Below, piece after piece: positions 28,448-37,639 of a stretch of DNA of 64,000 nt. The position numbers and the translations under genes are program-made. The stretch is from NCBI RefSeq assembly GCF_029637605.1, contig NZ_CP121261.1, forward strand, positions 5,208,001 to 5,272,000. Direction: 5' to 3'. A model generated the notes under the pieces. That model was not told the origin of the DNA. It saw nothing but the letters and a program-made list of their open reading frames with translations, and did not search any database. The DNA is from Achromobacter spanius (lineage in GTDB: Bacteria > Pseudomonadota > Gammaproteobacteria > Burkholderiales > Burkholderiaceae_B). Numbering within the stretch: the first letter of the stretch is position 1; every line of letters begins with the position of its first letter.

Positions 28448-28619
28448 TCATCATATCCCTGTTTATGCGAACAATGAACCGGTCTACAGTGACGCCATGC
28501 AATCGGGATCTGCCAACGCCACCCGGCGCCCAGCCCCAGTCCGGTACCTCTTTTGAATCGGACGTGGCGCTGACGGATCCCCGCCTGCTCATGGCGGGCC
28601 ACCACTGGAGAAATTCGCA

Positions 28620-29249
28620 ATGAAGACCCTTGTCATCCTGTCCTCGATCCTCGGCAACCGTTCCCACAGCAAGGAATTGGCCGATCATTTTATTGCGCGC
28701 GTCAAAACCGCCCACTCGGCCGATAGCGTGAAAATCCGCGACATCGGCGCGCAGCCCATTCCCTACTTCGATGGCAGCACTGCTGGCGCGCTGTTCACCC
28801 CGGCGCAAGCCCGCAGCGTGGAGCAGCAGCGCATTGTCGAGCTCAGCGATTCGTTGGTCGCTGAACTGATGCAGGCCGACCGCATCGTGTTCGCCGTGCC
28901 GGTCTACAACTTCAATCTGCCCGCGCAATTCAAGAGCTATCTGGACCACGTAGCCCGTGCCGGCGTCACGTTCCGTTATACGCCCGAAGGCGTGCCGGAA
29001 GGTCTCGTCAAGGGTAAGCAGGTGTTCGTGTTGACGGCGCGGGGCGGCAAGGCCGAAGGCACGCCGTCCGACACGATGACGCCGTACCTGCGCCAGATGC
29101 TCAGTTTCCTGGGGATGGACGACGTCACGTTCATCGCGGCCGAAGGCATGGCGATGGGCGAAGTGGCTGCGCTGGAGGGCGTGACGCTGGCCAAGCAGCG
29201 TATCGATGCCCTGGCGCTGGACGCGGTGCCGGACAGCCTGGCGGCCTGA
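28620..29249 (+). CDS. azoR: FMN-dependent NADH-azoreductase / quinone reductase
   Basis: 209 residues of flavodoxin-like fold. The FMN phosphate loop region SSILGNRSHSKEL (about 8-20), the PVYNFNLPAQFKSYLD segment (about 99-114, binding the isoalloxazine) and the LTARGG loop near 141 are intact, matching AzoR/AcpD. It reduces quinones by two electrons and azo bonds, protecting against thiol and quinone stress. ATG 28620 has GGAG upstream. Divergent from a LysR gene that probably controls it; a bidirectional terminator follows. Confidence 0.9.
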   Translation: MKTLVILSSILGNRSHSKELADHFIARVKTAHSADSVKIRDIGAQPIPYFDGSTAGALFTPAQARSVEQQRIVELSDSLVAELMQADRIVFAVPVYNFNLPAQFKSYLDHVARAGVTFRYTPEGVPEGLVKGKQVFVLTARGGKAEGTPSDTMTPYLRQMLSFLGMDDVTFIAAEGMAMGEVAALEGVTLAKQRIDALALDAVPDSLAA

Positions 29250-29267
29250 TCTGCCTCGTCCGCTTGT

Positions 29268-29303
29268 AAAAAAGGCGAGCCTGTAGGCTCGCCTTTTCAT
29301 TTT
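29268..29303. terminator. Bidirectional terminator between azoR and a convergent dehydrogenase gene
   Basis: 11-bp stem AAAGGCGAGCC / GGCTCGCCTTT (29271-29281, 29286-29296) with loop TGTA; a T-run follows on the plus strand and an A-run precedes, serving the minus strand. Confidence 0.88.
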
Positions 29304-29316
29304 CGCTTGGAAGAAC

Positions 29317-30222
29317 TTAGTCGCGCAGTCGCTTTACCAGGCTGGATGTGTCCCAACGGCCGCCGCCCATCTTCTGGACATCGGCATAGAACTGATCCAC
29401 CAGCGCGGTCACCGGCACGCGCGCGCCGTTGTTGCGCGCTTCCGCCAGCACCAGGCCCAGGTCTTTGCGCATCCAGTCCACGGCAAAGCCAAAATCGAAC
29501 TTGTCGTCGACCATGGTGCCGCCCCGGTTCTCCATCTGCCAGCTTTGTGCCGCGCCTTTGCTGATCACGTCCAGTACCAACTTCATGTCCAGCTTCGCAG
29601 CCTGGCCAAAAGCCACGGCTTCGGACAGGCCTTGCACCAGGCCGGCAATGCAGATCTGATTGACCATCTTGGCCAATTGGCCAGAACCAGGTTCGCCCAC
29701 CAGCGTCACGGCGCGGCCAAAACATTGGGCCACGGGCTTGATGGCTTCAAACACCGCTTCTTCGCCGCCGCACATGATCGTCAGTGCGCCATTGACGGCG
29801 CCGGCCTGGCCGCCAGACACGGGCGCATCCACGAAATTCAGGCCCAGGCCCTTGGCCTGTGCGTAGAGCTCGCGGGCGACATCGGCCGAGGCGGTGGTGT
29901 GGTCGACGAACACGGCACCGGGCGCCATGCCCGCAAATGCGCCGTCGGGTCCAAGCACGACGCTGCGCAGGTCGTCGTCGTTGCCCACGCAGGCGAAGAC
30001 GATCTGGGCGCCTGCCACGGCTTCGCGCGGCGTGCCGGCATGGCGGCCGCCGAACTCCGCGACCCAGGCCTGAGCCTTGGCGGGCGTGCGGTTGTAGACC
30101 GTCACGTCGTGCCCGGCGCGGGCCAGATGGCCGGCCATGGGCAGGCCCATGACACCCAGGCCGAGGAAAGCGACTTTCTGGGCTACGACCGCGTCGTAGC
30201 TCTTGGTACCGATCGTTGCCAT
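29317..30222 (-). CDS. NAD(P)-dependent beta-hydroxyacid dehydrogenase (3-hydroxyisobutyrate / tartronate semialdehyde reductase family)
   Basis: 301 residues. FLGLGVMGLPMA (about 19-30) is the dinucleotide-binding loop, DAPVSGGQAGA (132-142) the substrate-binding block, and Lys185 in GQLAKMVNQ the catalytic lysine of the beta-hydroxyacid dehydrogenases. Related to GarR, MmsB and YkwC-type enzymes; which hydroxyacid it uses cannot be decided. The first 14 residues before the Rossmann strand are longer than usual, so translation might begin later. Stands alone, separated by terminators from azoR and from the tctA gene upstream. Confidence 0.85.
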   Translation of the reverse strand: MATIGTKSYDAVVAQKVAFLGLGVMGLPMAGHLARAGHDVTVYNRTPAKAQAWVAEFGGRHAGTPREAVAGAQIVFACVGNDDDLRSVVLGPDGAFAGMAPGAVFVDHTTASADVARELYAQAKGLGLNFVDAPVSGGQAGAVNGALTIMCGGEEAVFEAIKPVAQCFGRAVTLVGEPGSGQLAKMVNQICIAGLVQGLSEAVAFGQAAKLDMKLVLDVISKGAAQSWQMENRGGTMVDDKFDFGFAVDWMRKDLGLVLAEARNNGARVPVTALVDQFYADVQKMGGGRWDTSSLVKRLRD

Positions 30223-30304
30223 CGCAGGAAACTCCGCTCAATGTGAGTAAGGTAAGTCTTAGGGAAGTAACCTTAACGCAATCAAAAGCCGGCGGCGAGT
30301 CCAT

Positions 30305-30338
30305 CAAAAAAAACCCCTGGGACAAGCCCAGGGGTTTT
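30305..30338 (-). terminator. Rho-independent terminator after tctBA (minus-strand copy)
   Basis: 12-bp stem AAAACCCCTGGG / CCCAGGGGTTTT (30310-30321, 30327-30338), loop ACAAG; the A-run at 30306-30313 is the U-tract of the minus-strand transcript. Confidence 0.88.
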
Positions 30339-30376
30339 GGAAAGCGAAGCCGCCGCGCCGGGCGGCCTGGCCGCTT

Positions 30377-31882
30377 TTATTCTTCTTCGACGAAGGTCTC
30401 TTCGCGCTTCTTGCGGATGGCGGGCAGCGCCACCAGGATCACAAGGAACGCCGCCACGGCCAACAACGAAGCTGACAGGGGACGGGTCACGAAGGTGCTG
30501 AAATCGCCACGCGACAGCAGCAGGGCACGACGGAAGTTCTCTTCCATCATGGGGCCCAGAACCAAGCCCAGCAGCAGCGGTGCGCCTTCGCACTTCAGCT
30601 TTGACCACACGTAGCCGATGATGCCGAAGATGGCGGTGGTGAAGATGTCGAAAGCGTTGTAGTTCAAGGAATACACGCCGATCGTGCAGAACACCAGAAT
30701 CGCCGGGAACAGGATGCGATAAGGCACTTTCAGCAGCTTGACCCACAAGCCGATCAGCGGCAGGTTCAGCACTACCAGCATCAGGTTGCCGATCCACATC
30801 GAGGCGATCAGGCCCCAGAACAGCTCGGGGTGGCTCGTCATGACTTGCGGGCCGGGCTGGATGTTGTGGATCGTCATGGCGCCAACCATCAGCGCCATCA
30901 CGGCGTTACCCGGGATACCGAGCGTCAGCAGCGGAATGAACGACGTCTGCGCGGCAGCGTTGTTCGCCGATTCCGGGCCGGCCAGGCCGGCCGGATGGCC
31001 CTTGCCGAAGCGTTCCGGATTCTTCGAGATCTTCTTTTCCAGCGTGTAGGATGCGAACGACGACAGCACGGCGCCACCGCCCGGCAAGATACCCAAGGCC
31101 GAACCCAGGGCCGTGCCACGCAGCACGGCGGGAGCGGCTTCCTTGAATTCCTGCAGGTTCGGGTACAGCGAGCCGATCTTGTCGGTGATGTCGACGCGGT
31201 TTTCCTTCTGCTCAAGGTTGGTCATGATTTCGGCGAAGCCGAACACACCCATGGCCACGATGGCGAAGTCGATACCGTCTTGCAGTTCGGGAATGCCGAA
31301 GTCGTAGCGGGCAACGCCCGAGTTGACGTCGGTGCCTACCATGCCCAACAGCAGGCCCAGGATGATCATCGAGATCGCCTTGGGCAGCGAACCCGAAGCC
31401 AGAACCACGGCGCCGACGAGACCCAGGCACATCAGCGAGAAGTACTCGGCGGGGCCGAACTTGAACGCCACCTCAGCCAACGGGGGAGCAAACGCGGCCA
31501 ACAGCAGCGTTGCCACGCAACCGGCGAAGAACGAGCCCAGCGCGGCGATGGCCAACGCGGCGCCCGCACGGCCATTGCGGGCCATCTGGTGGCCGTCCAG
31601 CACGGTCACCACCGCAGACGTTTCCCCTGGCAGCGCCACAAGAATCGCCGTGGTCGAGCCGCCGTATTGCGCGCCGTAATAGATGCCGGCCAGCATGATC
31701 AGGCCGGCAATTGGGGGCAGCACATACGTGATCGGCAGCAGCATTGCGATGGTCGGGACCGGGCCGATGCCCGGCAACACGCCAATCAGCGTACCCAGAA
31801 TGCAGCCCAGCAATGCGTAGGCCAGGTTCTCGGGCGTAAACGCCACCGAGAAACCCAACAATAGGTTGTCAAACAATTCCAT
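30377..31882 (-). CDS. tctA: Tripartite tricarboxylate transporter large subunit TctA (second copy)
   Basis: 501 residues, TctA family: GVLPGIGPVPTIAMLLPITY (about 34-53), GIYYGAQYGGSTTAIL (about 67-82) and GILPGGGAVLSSF (about 262-274) match the paired glycine-rich segments that line the transport path. A charged C-terminal tail (RKKREETFVEEE) ends it. The order is tctB then tctA on the minus strand, 13 bp apart, with its own terminator. Distinct from the first TctA in the second glycine segment (GGG versus GTG), so it probably serves another binding protein. Confidence 0.9.
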   Translation of the reverse strand: MELFDNLLLGFSVAFTPENLAYALLGCILGTLIGVLPGIGPVPTIAMLLPITYVLPPIAGLIMLAGIYYGAQYGGSTTAILVALPGETSAVVTVLDGHQMARNGRAGAALAIAALGSFFAGCVATLLLAAFAPPLAEVAFKFGPAEYFSLMCLGLVGAVVLASGSLPKAISMIILGLLLGMVGTDVNSGVARYDFGIPELQDGIDFAIVAMGVFGFAEIMTNLEQKENRVDITDKIGSLYPNLQEFKEAAPAVLRGTALGSALGILPGGGAVLSSFASYTLEKKISKNPERFGKGHPAGLAGPESANNAAAQTSFIPLLTLGIPGNAVMALMVGAMTIHNIQPGPQVMTSHPELFWGLIASMWIGNLMLVVLNLPLIGLWVKLLKVPYRILFPAILVFCTIGVYSLNYNAFDIFTTAIFGIIGYVWSKLKCEGAPLLLGLVLGPMMEENFRRALLLSRGDFSTFVTRPLSASLLAVAAFLVILVALPAIRKKREETFVEEE

Positions 31883-31895
31883 GACCGGTTGCTCC

Positions 31896-32360
31896 TTAGT
31901 TCATGCCCAGAAAGGACGGCCACAGCGGGAAGATCAGCCCCAGCCCCTTGACGAATGCCAGATACGAGAAGACCACCAGGAAAATCGCGTTGGCAACGGC
32001 GACCTTCAGGCTGAACTCATGGCTGGCCAGGCTGCTTACGACAACCAGGATGAATACCGAAAGATAGATGCCCAGCGGCTTGAGGATGAAGCCGTACAAG
32101 ACCACCGAACCCACGACGAGAAAGACAATACGCCAGTCGAATTTGTCGACATGCGTTTCGTGGGCTTTCTTGGAAAGAGAGCCAAGCAGCACGATGGCGC
32201 CCAGCAAAGCCAGAACAATGCCTAGCCAGAAAGGAAAGTACCCAGGGCCCATTCGGGCGGCAGTACCCATTTGGTAGCTGCTGGCCTGCCAGGCGAATCC
32301 CAGTCCAAGGGCGATGAACATCACCCCCGACCAGAAGTCCTGTCGATTGCGTAGCTGCAT
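31896..32360 (-). CDS. tctB: Tripartite tricarboxylate transporter small subunit TctB (second copy)
   Basis: 154 residues, four predicted helices, with the N-terminal DFWSGVMFIALGLGFA block and the ARMGPGYFPFWLG motif (about 34-46) also seen, slightly altered, in the first TctB (HMGPGFFPAALGG). Start 32360 follows GGAGCC. Upstream there is a 478-bp gap without a tctC. The pair tctBA here and at 24438-26447 are oriented oppositely, 4 kb apart. Confidence 0.85.
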   Translation of the reverse strand: MQLRNRQDFWSGVMFIALGLGFAWQASSYQMGTAARMGPGYFPFWLGIVLALLGAIVLLGSLSKKAHETHVDKFDWRIVFLVVGSVVLYGFILKPLGIYLSVFILVVVSSLASHEFSLKVAVANAIFLVVFSYLAFVKGLGLIFPLWPSFLGMN

Positions 32361-32838
32361 GATTGGTTGGCTCCTATTTACAGCATGTAGATAAAAAAGT
32401 TTGTAGCCGGATGGGACCCGCTGAAAGGCGAGTGACAGGCACAAAAAAGGCACTTCGGGGTGCCATTAGTTATTCTGAAAGCGGCGGCGTGGTTTCTTGG
32501 AAGGGCGAATGGTAATGGACGCCTGCCATGCTGCAAACCCTGTAAGCTCGGTGAAAGGCTGGGGTTTTCCCTAGAATTCGGGTACTCCCGGGCCTCAGAT
32601 GTAACGCCACGGGAAGAATGAGGGTTTTTTGAAAGCTAAGTGAAAGTTTATAGAAAGAAATGCGAAAGCCGAATCGGCCGGATGTGGGAATTTTGGAGGA
32701 GGCGCTTTTCTTCTTGTGCCGGAATCGGTTAGCCTCCCGCCGCCCTGATCAACACCGTATTTCCTACCGAATATTGCCGGGTTTCTCACCTTGCGTGAAG
32801 TGGCCCGGTTCACCTCAGGATGGTTTACGATAGCGCCC
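32361..32838. other. Gene-free interval between tctB and the zapA unit
   Basis: About 480 bp upstream of two divergent units. It has several AT-richer patches and a short hairpin (GGCACTTCGGGGTGCC, near 32449-32464) after an A-run. TACGAT at 32826-32831 ends 7 bp before the next start codon, which would allow a leaderless or near-leaderless transcript. No ORF with coding character was found. Confidence 0.5.
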
Positions 32839-33285
32839 ATGCTGCAAGACCTAGACCAACTCGCCGCCCGAATCGGGCAACTGGTGCAACGCACCCGCCA
32901 ACTCCACGCAGAGCGTGATGCGTTGCGCCTCCGCCTGAATGATTTCGAAGCTGAACAGCGCGTGCTGAAGCAACGCGCGGTCGAGCGCGAGGCGGACATC
33001 GCCACGTTGCAAAGCAAGCTTCAGGATCACGACGGCGCGGTTACCGCAATGCTCGAACAAGCCCAGCAGGCCGAAGCCGCCTTGCGCGAGCAGCTTGCCC
33101 GAGAATCCGCCGAACGACAATCGCTGGAGTCGCGTTTCGCCGCCCGCGAAACCGAACTGCAGGGTAGCCTGCAAACCCGCGACACCGAACTACAGCGCTT
33201 GCGCGTGGCCGCCGCTTCGGCCCGCGAGCGCATCGACGCCGTGCTGGCCCGCCTGCCGGGTGCACCGTCTGGAGAGCAACACTGA
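32839..33285 (+). CDS. Coiled-coil protein encoded upstream of zapA (ZapB/TIGR02449-like)
   Basis: 148 residues, nearly all alpha-helical with heptad-like spacing and high Glu/Gln/Arg/Ala content from residue 1 to about 135. The first 60 residues resemble the short coiled-coil partner often placed before zapA in beta- and gammaproteobacteria. Its stop and the zapA start overlap (TGATG), so they are co-translated. A role at the division ring is inferred from the neighbour; there is no catalytic motif. The longer frame starting at 32791 lacks a ribosome site. Confidence 0.7.
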   Translation: MLQDLDQLAARIGQLVQRTRQLHAERDALRLRLNDFEAEQRVLKQRAVEREADIATLQSKLQDHDGAVTAMLEQAQQAEAALREQLARESAERQSLESRFAARETELQGSLQTRDTELQRLRVAAASARERIDAVLARLPGAPSGEQH

Positions 33286-33596
33286 TGGAACGCGTAGACG
33301 TAACCATATTGGGACGCGACTATTCGCTGGCTTGCTCGGCTGAAGAGAAGCCCACGCTGATGGCCGCTGTGCGCCACGTCGACCAACTGATGCTTCGCAT
33401 CCAGGGAACCGGCAAGATTTCCAGCAACGAACGCATCGCCGTCATGGCGGCGTTGCAGGTCGCTGGCGAGCTTCTCGCCATGAAAGCGCCCGACGGCCCG
33501 TTAGGGGGTTTGGCGGTTGGCGACTTCAAGCGTAGAATTGAGGACATGAACGCAGTACTCGATGACGCCTTGTCGGGTCAGGAAAAACTGCTCTAA
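33285..33596 (+). CDS. zapA: Cell division protein ZapA
   Basis: 103 residues, the standard length. N-terminal globular half with VDVTILGRDYSLACS (about 4-18) and a C-terminal helix that forms the tetramer coiled coil (about 60-100). ZapA crosslinks FtsZ filaments at mid-cell. Its start overlaps the upstream coiled-coil gene by one base; the 6S RNA gene follows about 30 bp after its stop, the order conserved in many proteobacteria. Confidence 0.9.
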   Translation: MERVDVTILGRDYSLACSAEEKPTLMAAVRHVDQLMLRIQGTGKISSNERIAVMAALQVAGELLAMKAPDGPLGGLAVGDFKRRIEDMNAVLDDALSGQEKLL

Positions 33597-33625
33597 CGTT
33601 CATAAAGCTGTATTCAAGAATTTTC

Positions 33626-33812
33626 AGTTTGTCCCTGCCGTGTCCGTGACTAGGCCATACATTCTCTGAACCTATGCTTTCGGCATATGGTTGCGGGAGT
33701 GTAGAGCTGGAGTGATCGTCTCTCGTAGACGAACCCGACGCTCTGCGGAACGCGACCACCTCTTACCCTAGGGTTCGAGATGCCGGCCTTGACGGCACAG
33801 GCGGGGCATTTA
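33626..33812 (+). ncRNA. ssrS: 6S RNA (RNA polymerase-holoenzyme regulator)
   Basis: Recognised by position directly after zapA and by structure. The 5' arm CCCTGCCGTGTCCGT (33633-33647) pairs almost completely with ACGGCACAGGCGGGG (33792-33806), with one bulge on each side. The conserved right-hand segment GGGTTCGAGATGCCGG and the open central bubble flanked by CTCTTACCCTAG are present. 6S RNA mimics an open promoter and traps sigma-70 polymerase in stationary phase. Ends are approximate to within several bases. Confidence 0.85.
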
Positions 33813-33902
33813 CCCAGCGGGCCTGCCAACAGCGCAGGTCCGCGTCGGGTGCCACAACCATCCCCCTCTCTTTCTCTCTGTCCTCCCTCCTAGGACCCGT
33901 CC

Positions 33903-34664
33903 ATGTTTAAACACCCTGTTCTCTCGCTGACGAAACTCGGCGCAGCGTGCGCAGCCGTGGCCGCCATTGCTGCTGTTCAACCCGCATTTGCACAGACGCA
34001 GGCGCCCAGCGCACCCGCAACGGCGGAATCGTCCACGAACCGTTCGCCGGAAATGACACTGCAAGCGGCGGCCTCGTCGGAGGTCAAGCAGGACACCGTT
34101 CGCATTTCCTTGTCCGCCGAGGTCGAGGCGCCTGATCAGCCCGCCGCCGGCAAGAAGCTGACCGCGGTGCTGGACGATGTGGTCAAGCGCGCGCGCGACA
34201 CCAAGGGTGTGGAAGTGCGCACGGGTGGTTTCAACGTGTGGCCCAACACGAACAGCAAGGGCAAGATTGCGTCGTGGCGCGGCCAGGGCGAGATCGTGCT
34301 GGAGTCCAAGGACTTCGAAGCCGCTGCCGCATTGGCAGCCAAGCTGTCGGACAAGACCGCCATTTCCAACATCGGGTTCTCGCTGTCGCGCCCGGCACGC
34401 GAGGCCGAAGAACGCAAGCTGCTGAAAGAAGCGGCCCAAGCGTTCAAGGATCGTGCATTGGCTGCTGCCAACGCATTCGGTTTTTCGGGTTACCGCTTGT
34501 CCAAGCTGGAGCTCGGCGGTTCGGGCGGCCCCGTGCCGATGCCGCGCATGCTTGGCGCGGCCATGGCCAAAGACGCCTCTGGCGGCTACAGCCCGGACGT
34601 CCCGCTGGAAGCGGGAGACGTCACGGTCAGCGTGGCCGTCAACGGGACGATCGTTTTGCAGTAA
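33903..34664 (+). CDS. Periplasmic SIMPL (DUF541) domain protein
   Basis: 253 residues with a cleavable signal peptide (about 1-30, ending AFA-Q) and one SIMPL domain (about 45-252) with the family's alternating strand/helix pattern ([11 protein letters not shown] near 56-66, KFSGYRL-like block near 195). Homologues such as BP26 and YggE are periplasmic or surface proteins linked to oxidative-stress tolerance or channel-like oligomers; the precise role is unknown. A CCTCC-type stretch precedes ATG 33903. The last 26 bp overlap the convergent lgt gene. Confidence 0.85.
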   Translation: MFKHPVLSLTKLGAACAAVAAIAAVQPAFAQTQAPSAPATAESSTNRSPEMTLQAAASSEVKQDTVRISLSAEVEAPDQPAAGKKLTAVLDDVVKRARDTKGVEVRTGGFNVWPNTNSKGKIASWRGQGEIVLESKDFEAAAALAAKLSDKTAISNIGFSLSRPAREAEERKLLKEAAQAFKDRALAAANAFGFSGYRLSKLELGGSGGPVPMPRMLGAAMAKDASGGYSPDVPLEAGDVTVSVAVNGTIVLQ

Positions 34665-35427
34665 GGCTGAACATGATGGCGCCCAAAGCGACCATCGGCA
34701 GGGATAGCCACTGTCCCATGCTTAATCCACCCGCGAGCAGACCCAGGAAGTTGTCTGGCTCGCGGGTGAATTCCACCAGGAAGCGGAACGTTCCGTAACC
34801 CATCAAGAACAGTCCACTTACTTGCCCCAGTGGACGCGGCTTGCTCGAAAACCACCACAGCAGTGCAAACAGCACAATGCCTTCCAGACCCAGTTCATAG
34901 AGTTGGGACGGGTGGCGTGCCAGCCCGTCGCCGCTGCCGGGAAACACCATCGCCCACGGCACATCGGTCGGGCGGCCCCAAAGCTCGCCATTGATGAAGT
35001 TGCCCAAGCGGCCAAACCCCAGGCCCAGCGGGATCAGCGGCGCGATGAAATCGCTGATCGCGAAAAAGGGCAGCTTCTTCTTTCGTGCAAATAAGAGCAT
35101 GACGAGGATCACGCCGATCAGGCCGCCGTGGAATGACATGCCGCCTTGCCACAAGTACGCGACTTCCAGCGGATGCGCCAGGTAGTAGGCAGGCTTGTAG
35201 AACAGCACATATCCAAGTCGGCCGCCCAGTACGACGCCCAGCACGCTATAGAAAATCAGGTCTTCCAGGTCGCGCACGTTTAGCGACGTAGTGTGCCCGC
35301 TTGTGATGCGCCGGCGGCCAAGCACATACACCAGGGCGAAGCCCGCCAAATACATCAGCCCGTACCAGTGGATGGCAAGCGGCCCGATCTGCAACGCTAC
35401 GGGATCGAATTTTGGATATTGCAGCAT
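34639..35427 (-). CDS. lgt: Prolipoprotein diacylglyceryl transferase
   Basis: 262 residues, seven membrane helices. Hallmarks: [11 protein letters not shown] (about 20-30), [10 protein letters not shown], the essential HGGL motif (near 102-105) and the Lgt signature [17 protein letters not shown] (about 139-155) with its key Arg and Asn. It transfers diacylglyceryl from phosphatidylglycerol to the lipobox Cys of prolipoproteins, such as Pal in this window. ATG 35427 gives the canonical MLQYP start. Divergent from ilvD with 131 bp between. Confidence 0.95.
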   Translation of the reverse strand: MLQYPKFDPVALQIGPLAIHWYGLMYLAGFALVYVLGRRRITSGHTTSLNVRDLEDLIFYSVLGVVLGGRLGYVLFYKPAYYLAHPLEVAYLWQGGMSFHGGLIGVILVMLLFARKKKLPFFAISDFIAPLIPLGLGFGRLGNFINGELWGRPTDVPWAMVFPGSGDGLARHPSQLYELGLEGIVLFALLWWFSSKPRPLGQVSGLFLMGYGTFRFLVEFTREPDNFLGLLAGGLSMGQWLSLPMVALGAIMFSLTAKRSSR

Positions 35428-35558
35428 GTTCTGCCCGACACAATGAAGTTGAATGATAATAACCGGCGAGCTCTGAAGATTCGCATGCATGCAAGCGAGC
35501 CAGCTTCCCGGGTGCGTTCGTCATGCCCGCGCCCCGACGCCGACAGGAGAGACAGACC

Positions 35559-37244
35559 ATGCCGAACAACGAACGTTCCCGCCACATCACCGAAGGCGTA
35601 GCACGCGCACCCAACCGCGCCATGTATTACGCGCTTGGCTACAAGGAAGCCGATTTCGATAACCCCATGATTGGTGTGGCCAACGGCCACTCCACGATCA
35701 CGCCCTGCAATAGCGGCCTGCAGCGCCTGGCGGACGCAGCCATTGACGCTATCCGGTCGTCCAGCGCCAACCCCCAGGTGTTCGGCACGCCAACCATTTC
35801 CGACGGCATGTCCATGGGCACCGAGGGGATGAAATATTCGCTGGTTTCGCGCGAGGTCATCGCCGACTGTATCGAGACTGCCGCCCAAGGCCAGTGGATG
35901 GACGGCGTAGTGGTCATCGGCGGTTGCGATAAAAACATGCCTGGCGGCATGATTGCCCTGGCGCGCACGAATGTGCCGGGCATCTATGTCTATGGTGGCA
36001 CCATCAAGCCGGGCCACTACAAGGGCAACGATCTCACCATCGTCTCGGTCTTCGAAGCCGTTGGCGAATATACGATGGGTCGCATGCTCGAGGCCGATTT
36101 CAAGCAGATCGAAAAGTGTGCCATCCCCGGCTCGGGCTCCTGTGGTGGCATGTACACCGCCAACACCATGAGCTCCGCCTTTGAAGCCATCGGCATGAGC
36201 CTGCCTTATTCCAGCACCATGGCCAATGAAGATGACGAAAAGGTCGTCTCGGCCGCCGAGTCGGCGCGAGTGCTGGTCGACGCGGTCCGGCGCAACCTGC
36301 GCCCGCGCGACATCATCACGCGCGAATCCATCGAAAACGCCGTGTCGGTCATCATGGCCACGGGCGGGTCCACCAATGCGGTGCTGCACTTCCTGGCCAT
36401 TGCCCACGCCGCCGACGTGCCGTGGACCATCGATGACTTCGAGCGTATCCGCAAGCGCGTGCCGGTGTTGTGCAACTTGAAGCCCTCCGGCAAGTACGTC
36501 GCAACGGATCTGCATCGCGCAGGCGGCATCCCCCAAGTCATGAAGCTGTTGCTCAATGCCGGACTGCTGCACGGGGACTGCATCACGATCACAGGCAAGA
36601 CCATCGCGCAAACGCTCGCCGATGTGCCGGACGTGCCACGCGCCGATCAGGACGTCATCATGCCGCTGGATCGCGCGCTCTACCCGCAGGGGCATCTGGC
36701 TATCTTGAAGGGCAACTTGTCGCCGGAAGGCTGCGTGGCCAAGATCACCGGGCTGAAGAATCCCGTCATGACCGGTCCGGCGCGCGTCTTCGATTCCGAG
36801 GACGATGCGATGACGGCCATCATGGCGCAGCGCATCAAGGATGGCGATGTCGTGGTCATCCGCTACGAAGGCCCCAAAGGCGGGCCCGGCATGCGCGAAA
36901 TGCTGGCACCCACTTCCGCGTTGGTCGGACAGGGCTTGGGCGAAACGGTCGGCCTGATCACCGATGGCCGATTTTCCGGCGGCACCTGGGGTATGGTCGT
37001 TGGCCATGTCGCGCCCGAAGCATTCGTGGGTGGGCCGATAGCCCTGATCCAGGAGGGCGATTCGGTTACCATCGATGCCCACAAGCTGCTGCTGCAGCTC
37101 AACATCAGCGACGAAGACCTGGCGGCTCGTCGCCAGGCCTGGGTCCAGCCCAAGCCGCGTTATACACGCGGTGTGCTTGCCAAGTTCGGCAAGCTCGCCA
37201 GCACCGCGAGCCGTGGGGCAGTTACCGATGCATTTGAAGATTAG
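35559..37244 (+). CDS. ilvD: Dihydroxy-acid dehydratase
   Basis: 561 residues, full IlvD/Edd length. Three Cys that hold the Fe-S cluster are seen: Cys50 (ITPCN), Cys123 (GGCDKN, signature 1) and Cys195 (GSGSCGG); signature 2 with SDGRFSGG-like [11 protein letters not shown] is near residue 470. It converts dihydroxy-isovalerate or -methylvalerate to the keto acids in valine, isoleucine and leucine synthesis. Start chosen at 35559 after CAGGAGAG. The 3' end overlaps the cytochrome gene by 17 bp; no leader-peptide attenuator was found upstream. Confidence 0.95.
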   Translation: MPNNERSRHITEGVARAPNRAMYYALGYKEADFDNPMIGVANGHSTITPCNSGLQRLADAAIDAIRSSSANPQVFGTPTISDGMSMGTEGMKYSLVSREVIADCIETAAQGQWMDGVVVIGGCDKNMPGGMIALARTNVPGIYVYGGTIKPGHYKGNDLTIVSVFEAVGEYTMGRMLEADFKQIEKCAIPGSGSCGGMYTANTMSSAFEAIGMSLPYSSTMANEDDEKVVSAAESARVLVDAVRRNLRPRDIITRESIENAVSVIMATGGSTNAVLHFLAIAHAADVPWTIDDFERIRKRVPVLCNLKPSGKYVATDLHRAGGIPQVMKLLLNAGLLHGDCITITGKTIAQTLADVPDVPRADQDVIMPLDRALYPQGHLAILKGNLSPEGCVAKITGLKNPVMTGPARVFDSEDDAMTAIMAQRIKDGDVVVIRYEGPKGGPGMREMLAPTSALVGQGLGETVGLITDGRFSGGTWGMVVGHVAPEAFVGGPIALIQEGDSVTIDAHKLLLQLNISDEDLAARRQAWVQPKPRYTRGVLAKFGKLASTASRGAVTDAFED

Positions 37245-37563
37245 TCTGTGGGCGGCCGTCGCCTGCGTGTTGAGCGCAGGCGCGGTCCAGGCGCAAACGA
37301 CCGGCCTGGACTTGGCCAAGAGCAAGGCCTGTATGGCTTGCCATCAGGTAGAGGTCAAGCGCGTAGGTCCGCCGTTGACGAGTGTGGCGGAACGCTATGC
37401 GGGGCAGGGCGACGCCATGGTGGATTACCTGGCCGGCAAGATTCGCGGCGGTGGCCGCGGTGCCTGGGGTGCGGTTCCCATGCCTGCCCAAACCCATGTC
37501 AGCCAGGAAGACGCCCGTCTGCTGGCCGAATGGATATTGTCGCTGGCGCCGGCCAAGCAGTAG
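37228..37563 (+). CDS. Small periplasmic class I c-type cytochrome (c551/c552-like)
   Basis: 111 residues: signal peptide 1-23 (ending VQA-Q), haem-attachment motif CMACH (35-39) and axial Met85 in VPMPAQ, typical of cytochrome c551/c552 electron carriers. It passes electrons to terminal oxidases or peroxidases in the periplasm. Starts inside the 3' end of ilvD (17-bp overlap in another frame), with no clear ribosome site of its own, so it probably depends on ilvD translation. That pairing with branched-chain amino acid synthesis has no evident functional meaning. Confidence 0.87.
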   Translation: MHLKISLWAAVACVLSAGAVQAQTTGLDLAKSKACMACHQVEVKRVGPPLTSVAERYAGQGDAMVDYLAGKIRGGGRGAWGAVPMPAQTHVSQEDARLLAEWILSLAPAKQ

Positions 37564-37639
37564 TCTTAATCTTGATGCCCCGACGTGAAACGCGGGAAGT
37601 GGGCCGCAAGGCGTGGCCCCTTATAAATGAGGAATTGCC

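Noticed and set aside
35397..37325. Long minus-strand ORF (642 codons) opposite ilvD
   Set aside because: Antisense to a fully conserved dehydratase gene; the composition is that of a shadow frame.
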